From the NCBI GenBank assembly GCA_002189105.1, contig NIOB01000007.1, forward strand, positions 248,001 through 312,000: a DNA stretch of 64,000 nt, written 5' to 3'. The position numbers were made by a program, and so were the translations under genes. Every line of letters starts with the position of its first letter. Positions within the stretch are counted from its first letter, which is position 1. The notes under the pieces were generated by a model that saw nothing but the letters and a program-made list of their open reading frames with translations, was not told where the DNA came from and made no database searches. This DNA is from Saccharibacillus soli (lineage in GTDB: Bacteria; Bacillota; Bacilli; Paenibacillales; Paenibacillaceae). Below are positions 18,498 to 26,737 of the stretch, piece after piece.

Positions 18498-19514
18498 GTG
18501 GCCAAAGCAAGCTCGCAAACGTTAAGCGGACGGCAGAAGGCAGCAATTCTGCTGATCTCGCTCGGGCCCGAAGTGTCGGCTCAGATCTTCAAGCATTTGC
18601 GGGATGAAGAAATCGAGCAGTTGACGCTTGAAATCGCAAACGTACGAAAAGTAGACAGTTCAGAAAAAGACACCGTGCTTGCCGAGTTCCATCAAATTTG
18701 TCTGGCTCAGGAATATATCTCGCAGGGCGGGATCAACTACGCCAAGGATATTCTCCAAAAAGCACTCGGCGAGCAAAAGGCGCTGGAGGTCATCAACCGC
18801 TTGACGGCGACTTTGCAGGTACGGCCATTCGACTTTGCGCGTAAGGCAGATCCAAGCCAGATCTTGAACTTCATCCAGAATGAGAATCCACAGACGATCG
18901 CTCTGGTGCTTTCCTATCTCCAGTTCGACCAGGCTTCCATCATCTTGTCCTCGCTGCCTCAAGAGAAGCAAGCAGAGGTCGCGCGGCGGATTGCCATGAT
19001 GGACAGCACGTCTCCAGAAGTTATTGCACAAGTCGAACGTGTTTTGGAACAGAAACTTTCTTCGACGGTTACCCAGGATTTTGCAACCGCCGGCGGTATC
19101 GAATCCATCGTCTCGATCCTCAATGGTGTCGATCGGGGAACGGAACGTACGATTTTGGACTCACTGGAGATTCAAGATCCGGAACTGGCCGAAGAAATCA
19201 AAAAGAGAATGTTTGTGTTCGAGGATATTGTCAACATCGACGACCGTTCGATTCAGCGGATTATCCGCGACGTCGAAAATGCAGACCTCCAGCTTGCGCT
19301 TAAAGTCGCCAGCGAAGAAGTCCGCGAAGTGGTCTTCAAAAATATGTCCAAACGGATGGCCGAAACCTTCCGTGAGGAAATGGAATTCATGGGACCTGTG
19401 CGGCTGCGTGACGTGGAAGAAGCTCAGACCCGTATCGTAACGATTATCCGTAAGCTGGAAGAAGCGGGTGAAATCATCATAGCTCGCGGCGGAGGAGATG
19501 ATATCATTGTCTAA
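18498..19514 (+). CDS. fliG: Flagellar motor switch protein FliG
   Basis: The 338-residue FliG is the rotor protein that contacts the stator and sets rotation direction. It shows the N-terminal FliF-binding domain (GRQKAAILLISLG, then LRDEEIEQLTLEI), the middle armadillo domain (ENPQTIALVLSYL with the EKQAEVARRIAMM motif), and the C-terminal torque domain with charged residues (ERTILDSLEIQDPELAEEIKK, RDVENADLQLALK). It starts at GTG 18498, about eight bases after AGGAGTG. Its end overlaps the start of fliH. Confidence 0.97.
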   Translation: MAKASSQTLSGRQKAAILLISLGPEVSAQIFKHLRDEEIEQLTLEIANVRKVDSSEKDTVLAEFHQICLAQEYISQGGINYAKDILQKALGEQKALEVINRLTATLQVRPFDFARKADPSQILNFIQNENPQTIALVLSYLQFDQASIILSSLPQEKQAEVARRIAMMDSTSPEVIAQVERVLEQKLSSTVTQDFATAGGIESIVSILNGVDRGTERTILDSLEIQDPELAEEIKKRMFVFEDIVNIDDRSIQRIIRDVENADLQLALKVASEEVREVVFKNMSKRMAETFREEMEFMGPVRLRDVEEAQTRIVTIIRKLEEAGEIIIARGGGDDIIV

Positions 19515-20328
19515 GCTCATTAAGTCTTCCCAATATGTGCCCAAAGAGGACTTTGTCAAGCTGGATCTGCATCGGCACTACGCCTCCAGGCAGCAGTCGG
19601 AGCAGGAGAATAATGAGTTTAAGGCTCCACTCGCCGATCAACATACGGTGATGCTCAAGGATGAAATGATTCGGGATGCCAAAGAATTTGCCGAGATGCA
19701 GATTCGAGACGCTTCCGATCAGGCAGAGCGTATGCTTGTTGAAGCCCAGCAGCAGATTGAAATGTGGTGGCAGGAAAAGCGGCAACAGGACGAAGATCTG
19801 ATTGAAGCGGTCAAATCGCAGGGATTCCGTGAAGGCTATGAAGAAGGCCGGGCTCAGGCCGAGGCGGAGCTGGCGCTGCGCATGCAGCAGGCTGCTGAAG
19901 AAGCTCAGGCACTCATTCAAGAAGCCGTCCGAACCAAAGAAGAGATCATCCAAGAGGCGGAGCCTTTCCTGGTTGACCTCAGCACGGCGATTGCCGAGAA
20001 GGTCATTGATCGCAAGCTGGCGGAAGATGAAGAACTAACCTTGGGACTGATTCGCCAGACGTTGTCGCGCAAAAGGCAGCAGGGAACGATTGCCTTGTGC
20101 GTAGCTCCTTCCCAATTCTCCATGATTAACTCGGCGCGGGAAGAGCTTGCCATGTCGATTGATTCCCAAGCGGAGCTGGAGATCCTGCCGGATTCCACAG
20201 TCAAAGATCGAGGATGCGTAATCCGCTCGAACTTCGGCAGCGTGGATGCGAGGATTGATACCCAACTAACGGAAATCAAGCGCGAATTGTTGAGACTAGC
20301 CCTGCATGATGAGTCGTCGGGAAGCTAA
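19507..20328 (+). CDS. fliH: Flagellar assembly protein FliH
   Basis: FliH holds the export ATPase FliI in check and delivers it to the export gate. This 273-residue protein is highly charged and alpha-helical, with a long Glu/Gln/Ala coiled coil (about 50-160) including GFREGYEEGRAQAEAELALRM. The C-terminal FliH domain (about 155-270) includes IAEKVIDRKLAEDEE. I propose a TTG start at 19507, giving MSKLIKSSQYV, nine bases after GGAGGAG; the ATG at 19498 lies directly against that ribosome site. Both overlap the end of fliG. Confidence 0.9.
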   Translation: MSKLIKSSQYVPKEDFVKLDLHRHYASRQQSEQENNEFKAPLADQHTVMLKDEMIRDAKEFAEMQIRDASDQAERMLVEAQQQIEMWWQEKRQQDEDLIEAVKSQGFREGYEEGRAQAEAELALRMQQAAEEAQALIQEAVRTKEEIIQEAEPFLVDLSTAIAEKVIDRKLAEDEELTLGLIRQTLSRKRQQGTIALCVAPSQFSMINSAREELAMSIDSQAELEILPDSTVKDRGCVIRSNFGSVDARIDTQLTEIKRELLRLALHDESSGS

Positions 20329-20371
20329 GGCGGTAGGGTACTCCTAGTCGGAGCATCATCATATAGGAACT

Positions 20372-20394
20372 CCGGTAGGCTGCCGGCTTTTTTT
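20372..20394 (+). terminator. Terminator-like hairpin between fliH and fliI
   Basis: CCGGTA (20372-20377) and TGCCGG (20381-20386), including one G-T pair, form a six-pair stem with a three-base loop, and seven Ts follow at 20388-20394. The CTCC at 20370-20373 could instead pair with GGAG at 20350-20353, which would break the hairpin. This makes it a candidate internal attenuator of the operon. Confidence 0.5.
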
Positions 20395-20404
20395 AGATTT
20401 TAGG

Positions 20405-20422
20405 AAATAGCACTTTTTAGCC
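20405..20422 (+). repeat. 18-base intergenic motif, copy 1 (upstream of fliI)
   Basis: AAATAGCACTTTTTAGCC occurs here and, identically, at 25742-25759. Both copies are intergenic in the fla operon and are followed by a GGG(T/A)TTTTT run. The copy ends 68 bases before fliI. No known motif was recognised. Confidence 0.75.
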
Positions 20423-20490
20423 TTAGCGGGTTTTTTATAAGCGTGTAGAATAACATTTGTAAGCATCACAACGGCGCGGAGGTGAAGAGG

Positions 20491-21810
20491 ATGAAGGAAA
20501 TTCTGGTTGACAAGTATTTGGATCAGCTCAGGCAGCTTGATCCGATCCGGGTTAACGGTAAAGTAACTCAGGTTATCGGATTGATGGTTGAATCTGAAGG
20601 TCCAGATGCCAGTATCGGCGAGGTTTGCTACATCTACCCAACGAAGACCGCTCCACCGCTTCAGGCTGAAGTCGTCGGATTCCGGGACAACAAAGTGCTG
20701 CTGATGCCGCTCGGCGAACTCCAGTCGATTGGGCCGGGATGCGACGTAGTCGGCACGGGTAAGCCGCTGACCGTACAGGTTGGTTCAGAATTATTGGGGA
20801 AAGTGCTGGATGGTCTGGGAAGACCGCTTGACGGTTCGATGCTTCCGGCCCGAATGGCTCATGCTTCAACCTTCAACGTTCCAAGCAATCCCCTTCAGCG
20901 GCCTCGCGTACACGACCCCATCAGTGTGGGAGTCAGAGCGATTGACGGACTGCTGACGATCGGCAAAGGACAGCGGGTCGGCATCTTCGCCGGATCGGGT
21001 GTGGGTAAGAGTACCTTGATGGGGATGATCGCCCGAAACACTTCGGCTGACATCAATGTCATCGCCCTGATCGGTGAACGCGGACGCGAGGTGCTGGACT
21101 TCATCGAACGCGATCTGGGACCTGAAGGACTGGCTCGTTCCGTCGTCATTGTCGCAACCTCTGACCAGCCAGCGCTGGTACGGATCAAGGGAGCCTTGAT
21201 TGCCACCAGCATCGCGGAGTATTACCGGGATCGCGGCATGAACGTCATGATGATGATGGACTCGGTCACCCGGTATGCGATGGCGCAGCGCGAAGTTGGC
21301 CTCGCAGTTGGCGAACCGCCAGCCATGAGAGGGTACACACCTTCGGTCTTCGCCAGTCTGCCCAAGCTGTTGGAAAGAGCAGGTACAGGGCCTACGGGAT
21401 CGATTACCGCGTTCTACACCGTTCTGGTTGACGGGGATGACATGAACGAACCCATCGCCGACGCAGTTCGGGGGATCTTAGACGGTCACATCGTCTTAAA
21501 CCGGGGCATCGCCAACCGGGGTCACTTCCCGGCGATCGATGTACTGGCGAGTATCAGCCGGGTCATGAAGGACATCTCGCCGGAAATTCAGATTGACGCA
21601 GCCAACAACCTGAAGCGGCTGCTCTCGGTGTACAAGGAGTCAGAGGATTTGATTAACATTGGCGCTTACCAGCGAGGCTCAAGCGCCGAGATTGATGAAG
21701 CCATGGAGAACATCCAGAGGATCTGGGACTTCACCAAACAAAAGGTAAATGAAAAAACGACGTTGGACGAATCGATAGAACGTTTAATCCAAGAATTCTC
21801 AAGGAGCTGA
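20491..21810 (+). CDS. fliI: Flagellum-specific export ATPase FliI
   Basis: The 439-residue FliI is an F1-beta-like ATPase that energises the flagellar type III export apparatus with FliH and FliJ. Walker A FAGSGVGKSTLMGMI lies near residue 167; the ALIGERGREVLDFIERDLG and MMMDSVTRYAMAQREVGLA blocks and the FliI/YscN signature PSVFASLPKLLERAG are present. I start it at ATG 20491, eight bases after GGAGG; an upstream in-frame GTG at 20482 overlaps that site. fliJ follows nine bases after the stop. Confidence 0.97.
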   Translation: MKEILVDKYLDQLRQLDPIRVNGKVTQVIGLMVESEGPDASIGEVCYIYPTKTAPPLQAEVVGFRDNKVLLMPLGELQSIGPGCDVVGTGKPLTVQVGSELLGKVLDGLGRPLDGSMLPARMAHASTFNVPSNPLQRPRVHDPISVGVRAIDGLLTIGKGQRVGIFAGSGVGKSTLMGMIARNTSADINVIALIGERGREVLDFIERDLGPEGLARSVVIVATSDQPALVRIKGALIATSIAEYYRDRGMNVMMMMDSVTRYAMAQREVGLAVGEPPAMRGYTPSVFASLPKLLERAGTGPTGSITAFYTVLVDGDDMNEPIADAVRGILDGHIVLNRGIANRGHFPAIDVLASISRVMKDISPEIQIDAANNLKRLLSVYKESEDLINIGAYQRGSSAEIDEAMENIQRIWDFTKQKVNEKTTLDESIERLIQEFSRS

Positions 21811-21819
21811 CCTTAGGAA

Positions 21820-22266
21820 ATGTTGAAATTTAACTATGCATTTCAAAAAGTCGTGGATCTGAAAACAAGCGAAAAAAATCATGCGGAAATGCACCTGTCT
21901 TCGGCGATTGGGCGTTTGCAAGCTGAGGAACAAACGTTGACGCAGTTGTCTTCGGACAAAGATTTGATGGTCGATGCGATTCAGGACCAGAGCGTAAATA
22001 GTGTTTCGGCGTCCCAACTCCAACAGATGCAGGATTACATCCATTATATCGACCAATGTATTCTTCAGAAGCGCCAAGATATTCAAACTGCGCAGGTAAA
22101 AGTCGAAGAAAAGAAAGAACACCTGACAACAAAGATGCTGGATGAAAAAGTATGGCTGCAAGCACGCGGTAAAGCACTGGAATCCTTCCAAAAAGAAGAA
22201 CTGCTGCGTGAGCAAAATGAGCTGGATGAGATGGCGACCGTTCGTTTCGCCTCCCGCGCCCACTAA
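21820..22266 (+). CDS. fliJ: Flagellar export chaperone FliJ
   Basis: This 148-residue, all-helical coiled-coil protein is at the FliJ position, immediately after fliI. FliJ is the ATPase stalk protein and a chaperone-escort factor in flagellar export. The N-terminal MLKFNYAFQKVVDLKTSEKN pattern and heptad-like charged repeats to the C-terminus fit the family. It ends with QKEELLREQNELDEMATVRF, typical of FliJ. Identification relies on coiled-coil pattern and strict synteny. Confidence 0.9.
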   Translation: MLKFNYAFQKVVDLKTSEKNHAEMHLSSAIGRLQAEEQTLTQLSSDKDLMVDAIQDQSVNSVSASQLQQMQDYIHYIDQCILQKRQDIQTAQVKVEEKKEHLTTKMLDEKVWLQARGKALESFQKEELLREQNELDEMATVRFASRAH

Positions 22267-22304
22267 GAGGAACGCGGCAGCAAGAGTATTAGGGAGGGGA
22301 ACGC

Positions 22305-23267
22305 ATGGCAAAAGCCGATATTCAGCCCGAGATGGGCCTGGAAGAACAGTCGGGCAGCAAGGCCGGACGGATCCTATTGTTCGCTGTTCCGATCCTGTTC
22401 ACGGTTGTGCTGGTGGGGGTGCTGCTTACCTTGTTGAATCCAGGGACTCGCAATTCGGTTCTGGAGACTGCCAACAAGATTCCGGTTGTAGGAAGCATGC
22501 TTCCCAAACCGACATACACACCGGAAGAGAAAGTCGCCATGCAAAAAGAGCAGCAGAAAGCAAGTGATGAGGCGACCATCAAACAGTTGAAAACACAGCT
22601 TGAACAAAAAACGAGTGAACTCAATTCGACTAAACAGTCTCAAGCGAAAACGCAAGCTGAGGTTGAATCGCTCAAGAAACAGGCTGCGGATGCGAAGGCG
22701 GCGCAGGAGAAAGCAGCTGCCGCAGCAGCCCAAGATCCCCAAGAAAAACCTAAGCCAAGCGATCAGGTTAGACAGCTGGCTGCTACGTATGGCGCGATGA
22801 GCGCAAGCAAAGCGGCACCTATTCTGGAGACTTTGACCAATGAGGAGATTGCCATGATCGTGAACGCTATGGGAACCGATCAGCAGTCCTCCATCTTGCA
22901 GAAGATGACGCCAGACAAAGCCGCTAAAATATCGATCATGCTCAAAAATGCGACATCTCCTCAGCAGTTGGAACAAGCGGCCAATACCGCTAGAGCTGCT
23001 GCGAATAAGGCAGATAAAGCTTCGGCTCAGAAGACGAATTCCACAACGGGAGCCCTGAATCAAACCCAGTTGGCGCAGACATTCGGCACAATGGATGCTT
23101 CCAGTGCGGCAAAGCTGCTGGCACAAATGGCCAAAACCAATCAAGCAAAGGTGTTGACGATTTTGAAATCAGTAGATGATTCCGCACGTTCCAGCATTTT
23201 GTCGCAGATGGCGAGTACAGATAGTGAAACGGCTGCTGCATTGGCCAACAAGTTGATCGGGAGTTAA
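22305..23267 (+). CDS. MotE/YlxF-like membrane protein with MgtE-N-like repeats
   Basis: The 320-residue protein has one transmembrane segment near residues 23-43, a Lys/Glu/Gln coiled coil (about 75-145), and two similar helical segments. The first (about 153-210, AATYGAMSASKAAPILETLT with MTPDKAAKI) has the MgtE intracellular N-domain pattern. The second (about 250-318, QTFGTMDASSAAKLLAQMAK) appears to be a duplicate of it. The B. subtilis gene at this place, ylxF, encodes a shorter related protein; MotE in other bacteria is a chaperone for MotC. The start ATG follows AGGGAGGGG. The function here is inference. Confidence 0.75.
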   Translation: MAKADIQPEMGLEEQSGSKAGRILLFAVPILFTVVLVGVLLTLLNPGTRNSVLETANKIPVVGSMLPKPTYTPEEKVAMQKEQQKASDEATIKQLKTQLEQKTSELNSTKQSQAKTQAEVESLKKQAADAKAAQEKAAAAAAQDPQEKPKPSDQVRQLAATYGAMSASKAAPILETLTNEEIAMIVNAMGTDQQSSILQKMTPDKAAKISIMLKNATSPQQLEQAANTARAAANKADKASAQKTNSTTGALNQTQLAQTFGTMDASSAAKLLAQMAKTNQAKVLTILKSVDDSARSSILSQMASTDSETAAALANKLIGS

Positions 23268-23297
23268 AGAGACCTGAAGGGAGGTGAATACATCAAA

Positions 23298-24692
23298 ATG
23301 GGAATGACGATTTCGGGAATGTCCACAGGCACCGCAGCACCAGCTTCAACAGCCGGTGGTAAAGCAGCCGCAGCCGATGCTACAGCAAGCGGTACAGCCG
23401 CAGTCTTCGGTCAGTCGCTCCAACAGCTTATGGGAGCCGCCGCTGGCGCAGCGGGAGAAGGCACCGCAGCACCCGCCAATCCACTGTTGGCCGCTTTGCA
23501 GCAGCTGATTGCCGCTGCTGGGCAAGTAAGCGAAGATGGGAATCCTTCACAAGAAGGGGACACCAAGCAGCTTGATGCTAAACTCGATGATCTGCTGGAG
23601 CAGTTGGGGGCCTTGGATGAACAGCTTGAACAACATCCGGAACTGCTGGCCACGCTTCAAGGCTGGGTACAGCAAGCGCAAGCGCTGCTGAACCCTCAAG
23701 AGGGCGATGAGGCTGGAGGCGAAAGTCAAGGTCAAGCTTCCACCGTCAACGCACTGGCTTCCAATCCGGCAACCTTAAAGTTCGCTCTTCAAGATACGGT
23801 CGTTCAATTGATCGATCTGCAAAAAAGTGGTGAAACAGCGCCGGAGCTCAAGGCCTTGGCGCAGCAAGCGTTAACTGCCCTTCAACAAACCGTTGAAGAA
23901 AAAGGCAAGGATGCCAATGCAGCAGCTAAACCAATGATCCTCCAACAAACGGCAGAAGCGGCTCAGGTTCAGGAAAACGGCAAAGCCGTTAAGAACGATC
24001 AGGCAGCCGATAAAGCAAACACTCAAACACAGGTCAAGGCGGCAGCGGAGCAAACGATTGTCCAGGCGAAGAATCAAGCCCAGCAGGGAAGCACAGATTC
24101 ACAGCAGAGCGACGACAATCAAGAGCAGGAGCAGGAGATCAAACCTCAGGCAACGATTACAGCCGGTGAACTTGCCCTTCGTGCGAGTGGTACAACGCCA
24201 GCAAAACCTGTTGAAGCCGTACCTGTACAGCGTGTGCCACAGGAAGTAGCTAAACTCGCGGTGGATCGACTGGAGATTTTGCACAAAGAAGGATTTACGG
24301 AAGCTAAGATCTCGTTAACACCGGATCATCTGGGCAAGGTAGATATTCGTCTGACGATGCACGCTGGCCAACTGGTCGCCCACTTCGTAACGGAACATGC
24401 GATGGCTAAGGATATGCTGGAACAGCAAATGGTACAGCTTCGCGGAACCCTTCAGGGACAAGGCATCACCGTTGAGCGAATCGAAGTCACACAAAGCTCG
24501 TCACTGCAATCGCAGATGGATCAAAACGGAAGTCAGTCCGGAAACGGACAGCAGCAGGAAAGACGTTCTCGTGCAAGAGAAGAAGCCAATGATGATGCAA
24601 GACTGGCCGCAGAGCTTGGCGTAGAACTTGGCGAATGGTTAAGACAGAAGACAGCCGCACAGGCAGGCAGTTCGTTCGTAGCAGAAGCATAA
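23298..24692 (+). CDS. fliK: Flagellar hook-length control protein FliK
   Basis: The 464-residue FliK is the secreted ruler that measures hook length and switches export specificity by contacting FlhB. Residues 1 to about 310 are Ala/Gln-rich and probably disordered. The C-terminal hook domain (about 325-400) shows the family pattern EAKISLTPDHLGKVDIRLTM, then LVAHFVTEHAMAKDMLEQQM. The gene lies between the MotE-like gene and flgD, as expected. ATG 23298 has a rather long 13-base spacing from GGGAGGTG; ATG 23304 is an alternative. Confidence 0.92.
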   Translation: MGMTISGMSTGTAAPASTAGGKAAAADATASGTAAVFGQSLQQLMGAAAGAAGEGTAAPANPLLAALQQLIAAAGQVSEDGNPSQEGDTKQLDAKLDDLLEQLGALDEQLEQHPELLATLQGWVQQAQALLNPQEGDEAGGESQGQASTVNALASNPATLKFALQDTVVQLIDLQKSGETAPELKALAQQALTALQQTVEEKGKDANAAAKPMILQQTAEAAQVQENGKAVKNDQAADKANTQTQVKAAAEQTIVQAKNQAQQGSTDSQQSDDNQEQEQEIKPQATITAGELALRASGTTPAKPVEAVPVQRVPQEVAKLAVDRLEILHKEGFTEAKISLTPDHLGKVDIRLTMHAGQLVAHFVTEHAMAKDMLEQQMVQLRGTLQGQGITVERIEVTQSSSLQSQMDQNGSQSGNGQQQERRSRAREEANDDARLAAELGVELGEWLRQKTAAQAGSSFVAEA

Positions 24693-24713
24693 TTCAGTCA
24701 GGAGGTTCTGTGA

Positions 24714-25307
24714 GTGGCAAATGAATCCGTTTCAACAACAAATATCTGGCCGAACTATTCGCAGGAAAATGTTCAAAAGGCAGCTGCATCCTCAAAAAAA
24801 GCCAGTGAGTCGGCTACAATGGGCAAGGATCAGTTCATGACGATCCTGGTTGCGCAGCTGAAGAATCAAGATCCGCTGTCTCCGATGGACAATTCGCAGT
24901 TCACTGCACAAATGGCGCAGTTCTCATCCTTGGAGCAGCTGATGAACATGTCCAACCAACTGACTCAGATGAACGCTTCCATGGGGTCGGCTTCACAGCT
25001 GATCGGACAGAAGATTACTTGGTACGATACGGAAACCAAAAATTATCTGACCGGTGATGTGACTTCGGTTCTGCAAAAAGATGGTAAGATGTTCGCCGCG
25101 GTTGATAGCTATCTGGTTCCGGTTACGGACATCACAGTGGTGGAAAAATCGAATGCTACTGACAAAACGACGACAACTGCAAATCCTGCAGACAAAAATG
25201 AGCAGCCTGCAACAGCTCCTACTGAGACCAAGGTAGACGCTGCACAAACTTCCCAAGAGGAGGCTGCTGCGAAGACCGAATCCACCGATAGTGGAGGTGG
25301 AAAATGA
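24714..25307 (+). CDS. flgD: Flagellar hook-capping protein FlgD
   Basis: The 197-residue FlgD caps the growing hook. It has the conserved N-terminal region MGKDQFMTILVAQLKNQDPL, then FTAQMAQFSSLEQLMNM, and a mid-domain with Tudor-like character (GQKITWYDTETKNYLTGDV). The tail is Thr/Ala/Glu-rich and low in complexity. It starts at GTG 24714, eight bases after GGAGG. The next gene starts right after its stop. Confidence 0.95.
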   Translation: MANESVSTTNIWPNYSQENVQKAAASSKKASESATMGKDQFMTILVAQLKNQDPLSPMDNSQFTAQMAQFSSLEQLMNMSNQLTQMNASMGSASQLIGQKITWYDTETKNYLTGDVTSVLQKDGKMFAAVDSYLVPVTDITVVEKSNATDKTTTTANPADKNEQPATAPTETKVDAAQTSQEEAAAKTESTDSGGGK

Positions 25308-25308
25308 A

Positions 25309-25683
25309 ATGAATGATCCGATTCGCGTTGGCCAGCTCTACCCGTCGAAGATTCCACCGAACGTTTCCCGGAACCAGACGACCAAAGCGGCGGGCGCAGA
25401 TGCTTTCCAGTCCGTTCTTGATGAGCAGCTGTTGAAGTTTAGCGGACACGCATCAAAGCGATTGGAACAGCGAGGGATTCAGCTCAACTCAGAACAGCTT
25501 CGCAAGATTGGAAATGCGATTGACCAAGCCGCAGCCAAAGGTTCCAAAGAGTCATTGCTGCTGATGAAAGACATGGCTCTTATCGTAAACGTAAAGAATC
25601 GTACCGTCGTTACGGCCGTTGACGAAAAATCCATGAAAAACAATGTCTTCACGCAAATCGACAGTGCAGTCATTGTTTCCTAG
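25309..25683 (+). CDS. Small flagellar operon protein (TIGR02530-type)
   Basis: The 124-residue protein matches the small conserved 'flagellar operon protein' found between flgD and the hook gene in Bacillus and Clostridium relatives. It is recognised by FSGHASKRLEQRGIQLNSEQ and LLLMKDMALIVNVKNRTVV. Its biochemical role is unknown. I start it at ATG 25309, about eight bases after GGAGGTGG; the ribosome site lies inside the end of flgD, so coupling is likely. A 162-base gap with hairpins and the repeated 18-base motif follows. Confidence 0.82.
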   Translation: MNDPIRVGQLYPSKIPPNVSRNQTTKAAGADAFQSVLDEQLLKFSGHASKRLEQRGIQLNSEQLRKIGNAIDQAAAKGSKESLLLMKDMALIVNVKNRTVVTAVDEKSMKNNVFTQIDSAVIVS

Positions 25684-25688
25684 CTAAA

Positions 25689-25740
25689 CCGGCTGGCCCG
25701 ATAGGAAGCCGGAGGTACCGCCGAACGCATGACGTGGTAC
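25689..25740 (+). other. Tandem hairpins upstream of the hook gene
   Basis: CCGGCT (25689-25694) pairs with AGCCGG (25707-25712), and GTACC (25715-25719) pairs with GGTAC (25736-25740). The two small hairpins immediately precede the second copy of the 18-base motif, as short hairpins precede the first copy near fliI. Neither has a T-run. Confidence 0.45.
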
Positions 25741-25741
25741 A

Positions 25742-25759
25742 AAATAGCACTTTTTAGCC
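25742..25759 (+). repeat. 18-base intergenic motif, copy 2 (upstream of hook gene)
   Basis: Identical to 20405-20422 (AAATAGCACTTTTTAGCC), followed by GGGATTTTT. It ends 86 bases before the hook gene start. It could be part of an internal promoter, since TATAAA follows at 25776-25781, or a protein-binding site; neither is shown. Confidence 0.75.
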
Positions 25760-25845
25760 GGGATTTTTCATGGAATATAAAGTAAGATGTAAACAGATCA
25801 AAGCTGATGAAAATAAATTCATGAAATCATAGGAGGAATCATCTA

Positions 25846-26667
25846 ATGTTGAGATCCATGTATTCGGGCGTGTCGGGTATGAAAGGCTTCCAAACGAAAC
25901 TCGACGTTATCGGTAACAACATTGCGAACGTCAACACGACCGGATTCAAAGCTTCGCGGGTCATGTTCAAGGATATTCTCAGCCAGACTTCTGCTGGAGC
26001 AACGGCACCTGCGGATACCAACGGTGGTTCCAACGCGAAACAAATCGGTCTGGGCGTCTCGATCGGTTCGATCGACACTCTCCACTTGGCAGGCAGCGCA
26101 ATGACAACGAACAATCCAACGGACGTGCGGATTGACGGGGACGGATTCTTTGCGGTTTCGCTTACTGGTGAAGATGGCGGGGATACTTTCCTCACAAGAG
26201 CCGGTGACTTCCATGTAGACGGAAACGGGGACCTGGTGAACTCGGACGGATTGTTTATTCTTAGCACCGGTGGTGCCAAGATCAACATTCCTTCAGGATC
26301 GAAATTCTCGATCGGCAGTGACGGCACAGTAGCGATTCGGAGCGCAGACGGAGAAGTGAACTCGGAAAACCGCATCGCCGTTGTCGTAGTACGCAACCCT
26401 GAAGGTCTGGAAAAAGCAGGTGGCAACTTGTACCGTGTGGGACAAAACGCTATGGCACCAGGGGAAACAATCAGCCTCGAAGCAGGAGCTGATGGAGCCA
26501 ACGCAATGGCAGGCAAGATCGTAGCGGGTCAATTGGAAATGTCGAACGTTGACCTGACAGGCGAGTTCACAGAGATGATTACGGCGCAGCGTGGATTCCA
26601 GGCCAACTCCAGAATCATCACCACATCTGACGAAGTGCTCCAGGAAGTTGTCAACCTGAAACGATAA
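25846..26667 (+). CDS. flgE: Flagellar hook protein (FlgE/FlgG family)
   Basis: The 273-residue axial protein begins MLRSMYSGVSGMKGFQTKLD, followed by VIGNNIANVNTTGFKASRV, the hook/rod N-terminal signature. It ends with the matching helix (MSNVDLTGEFTEMITAQRGFQANSRIITTSDEVL in pieces). In B. subtilis the gene at this position, first called flgG, encodes the hook protein FlgE, which is of similar short length. The start ATG follows TAGGAGGAAT. Distinguishing FlgE from FlgG by sequence alone is hard; I rely on position after flgD. Confidence 0.88.
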   Translation: MLRSMYSGVSGMKGFQTKLDVIGNNIANVNTTGFKASRVMFKDILSQTSAGATAPADTNGGSNAKQIGLGVSIGSIDTLHLAGSAMTTNNPTDVRIDGDGFFAVSLTGEDGGDTFLTRAGDFHVDGNGDLVNSDGLFILSTGGAKINIPSGSKFSIGSDGTVAIRSADGEVNSENRIAVVVVRNPEGLEKAGGNLYRVGQNAMAPGETISLEAGADGANAMAGKIVAGQLEMSNVDLTGEFTEMITAQRGFQANSRIITTSDEVLQEVVNLKR

Positions 26668-26681
26668 TCGTGATGAATAGC

Positions 26682-26717
26682 GGCGAAAAGGTGGGCTAAG
26701 AACCCGTCCTTTTCGCC
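26682..26717 (+). other. Intra-operon hairpin between hook gene and swrD
   Basis: GGCGAAAAGG (26682-26691) pairs perfectly with CCTTTTCGCC (26708-26717), with GGG/CCC inside. There is no T-run, so it is more likely an RNA-stability or processing element than a terminator. Confidence 0.7.
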
Positions 26718-26737
26718 AGCTTTACGGGAGGAAAACC

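Noticed and set aside
20329-20490. c-di-GMP (GEMM) riboswitch upstream of fliI
   Set aside because: A GGTAGG/GCCGG resemblance drew attention, but the conserved riboswitch core (GGGACGCAAAGC-like) is absent and the gap is too short.
22314-22321. Second GCCGATAT sigma-D-like box
   Set aside because: It lies inside the first codons of the MotE-like gene and has no TAAA at the -35 position; most likely coincidence.
25742-25759. Sigma-54 promoter in the 18-base motif
   Set aside because: TAGCAC resembles part of TGGCAC, but the GG and the downstream GC do not fall at the -24/-12 spacing.
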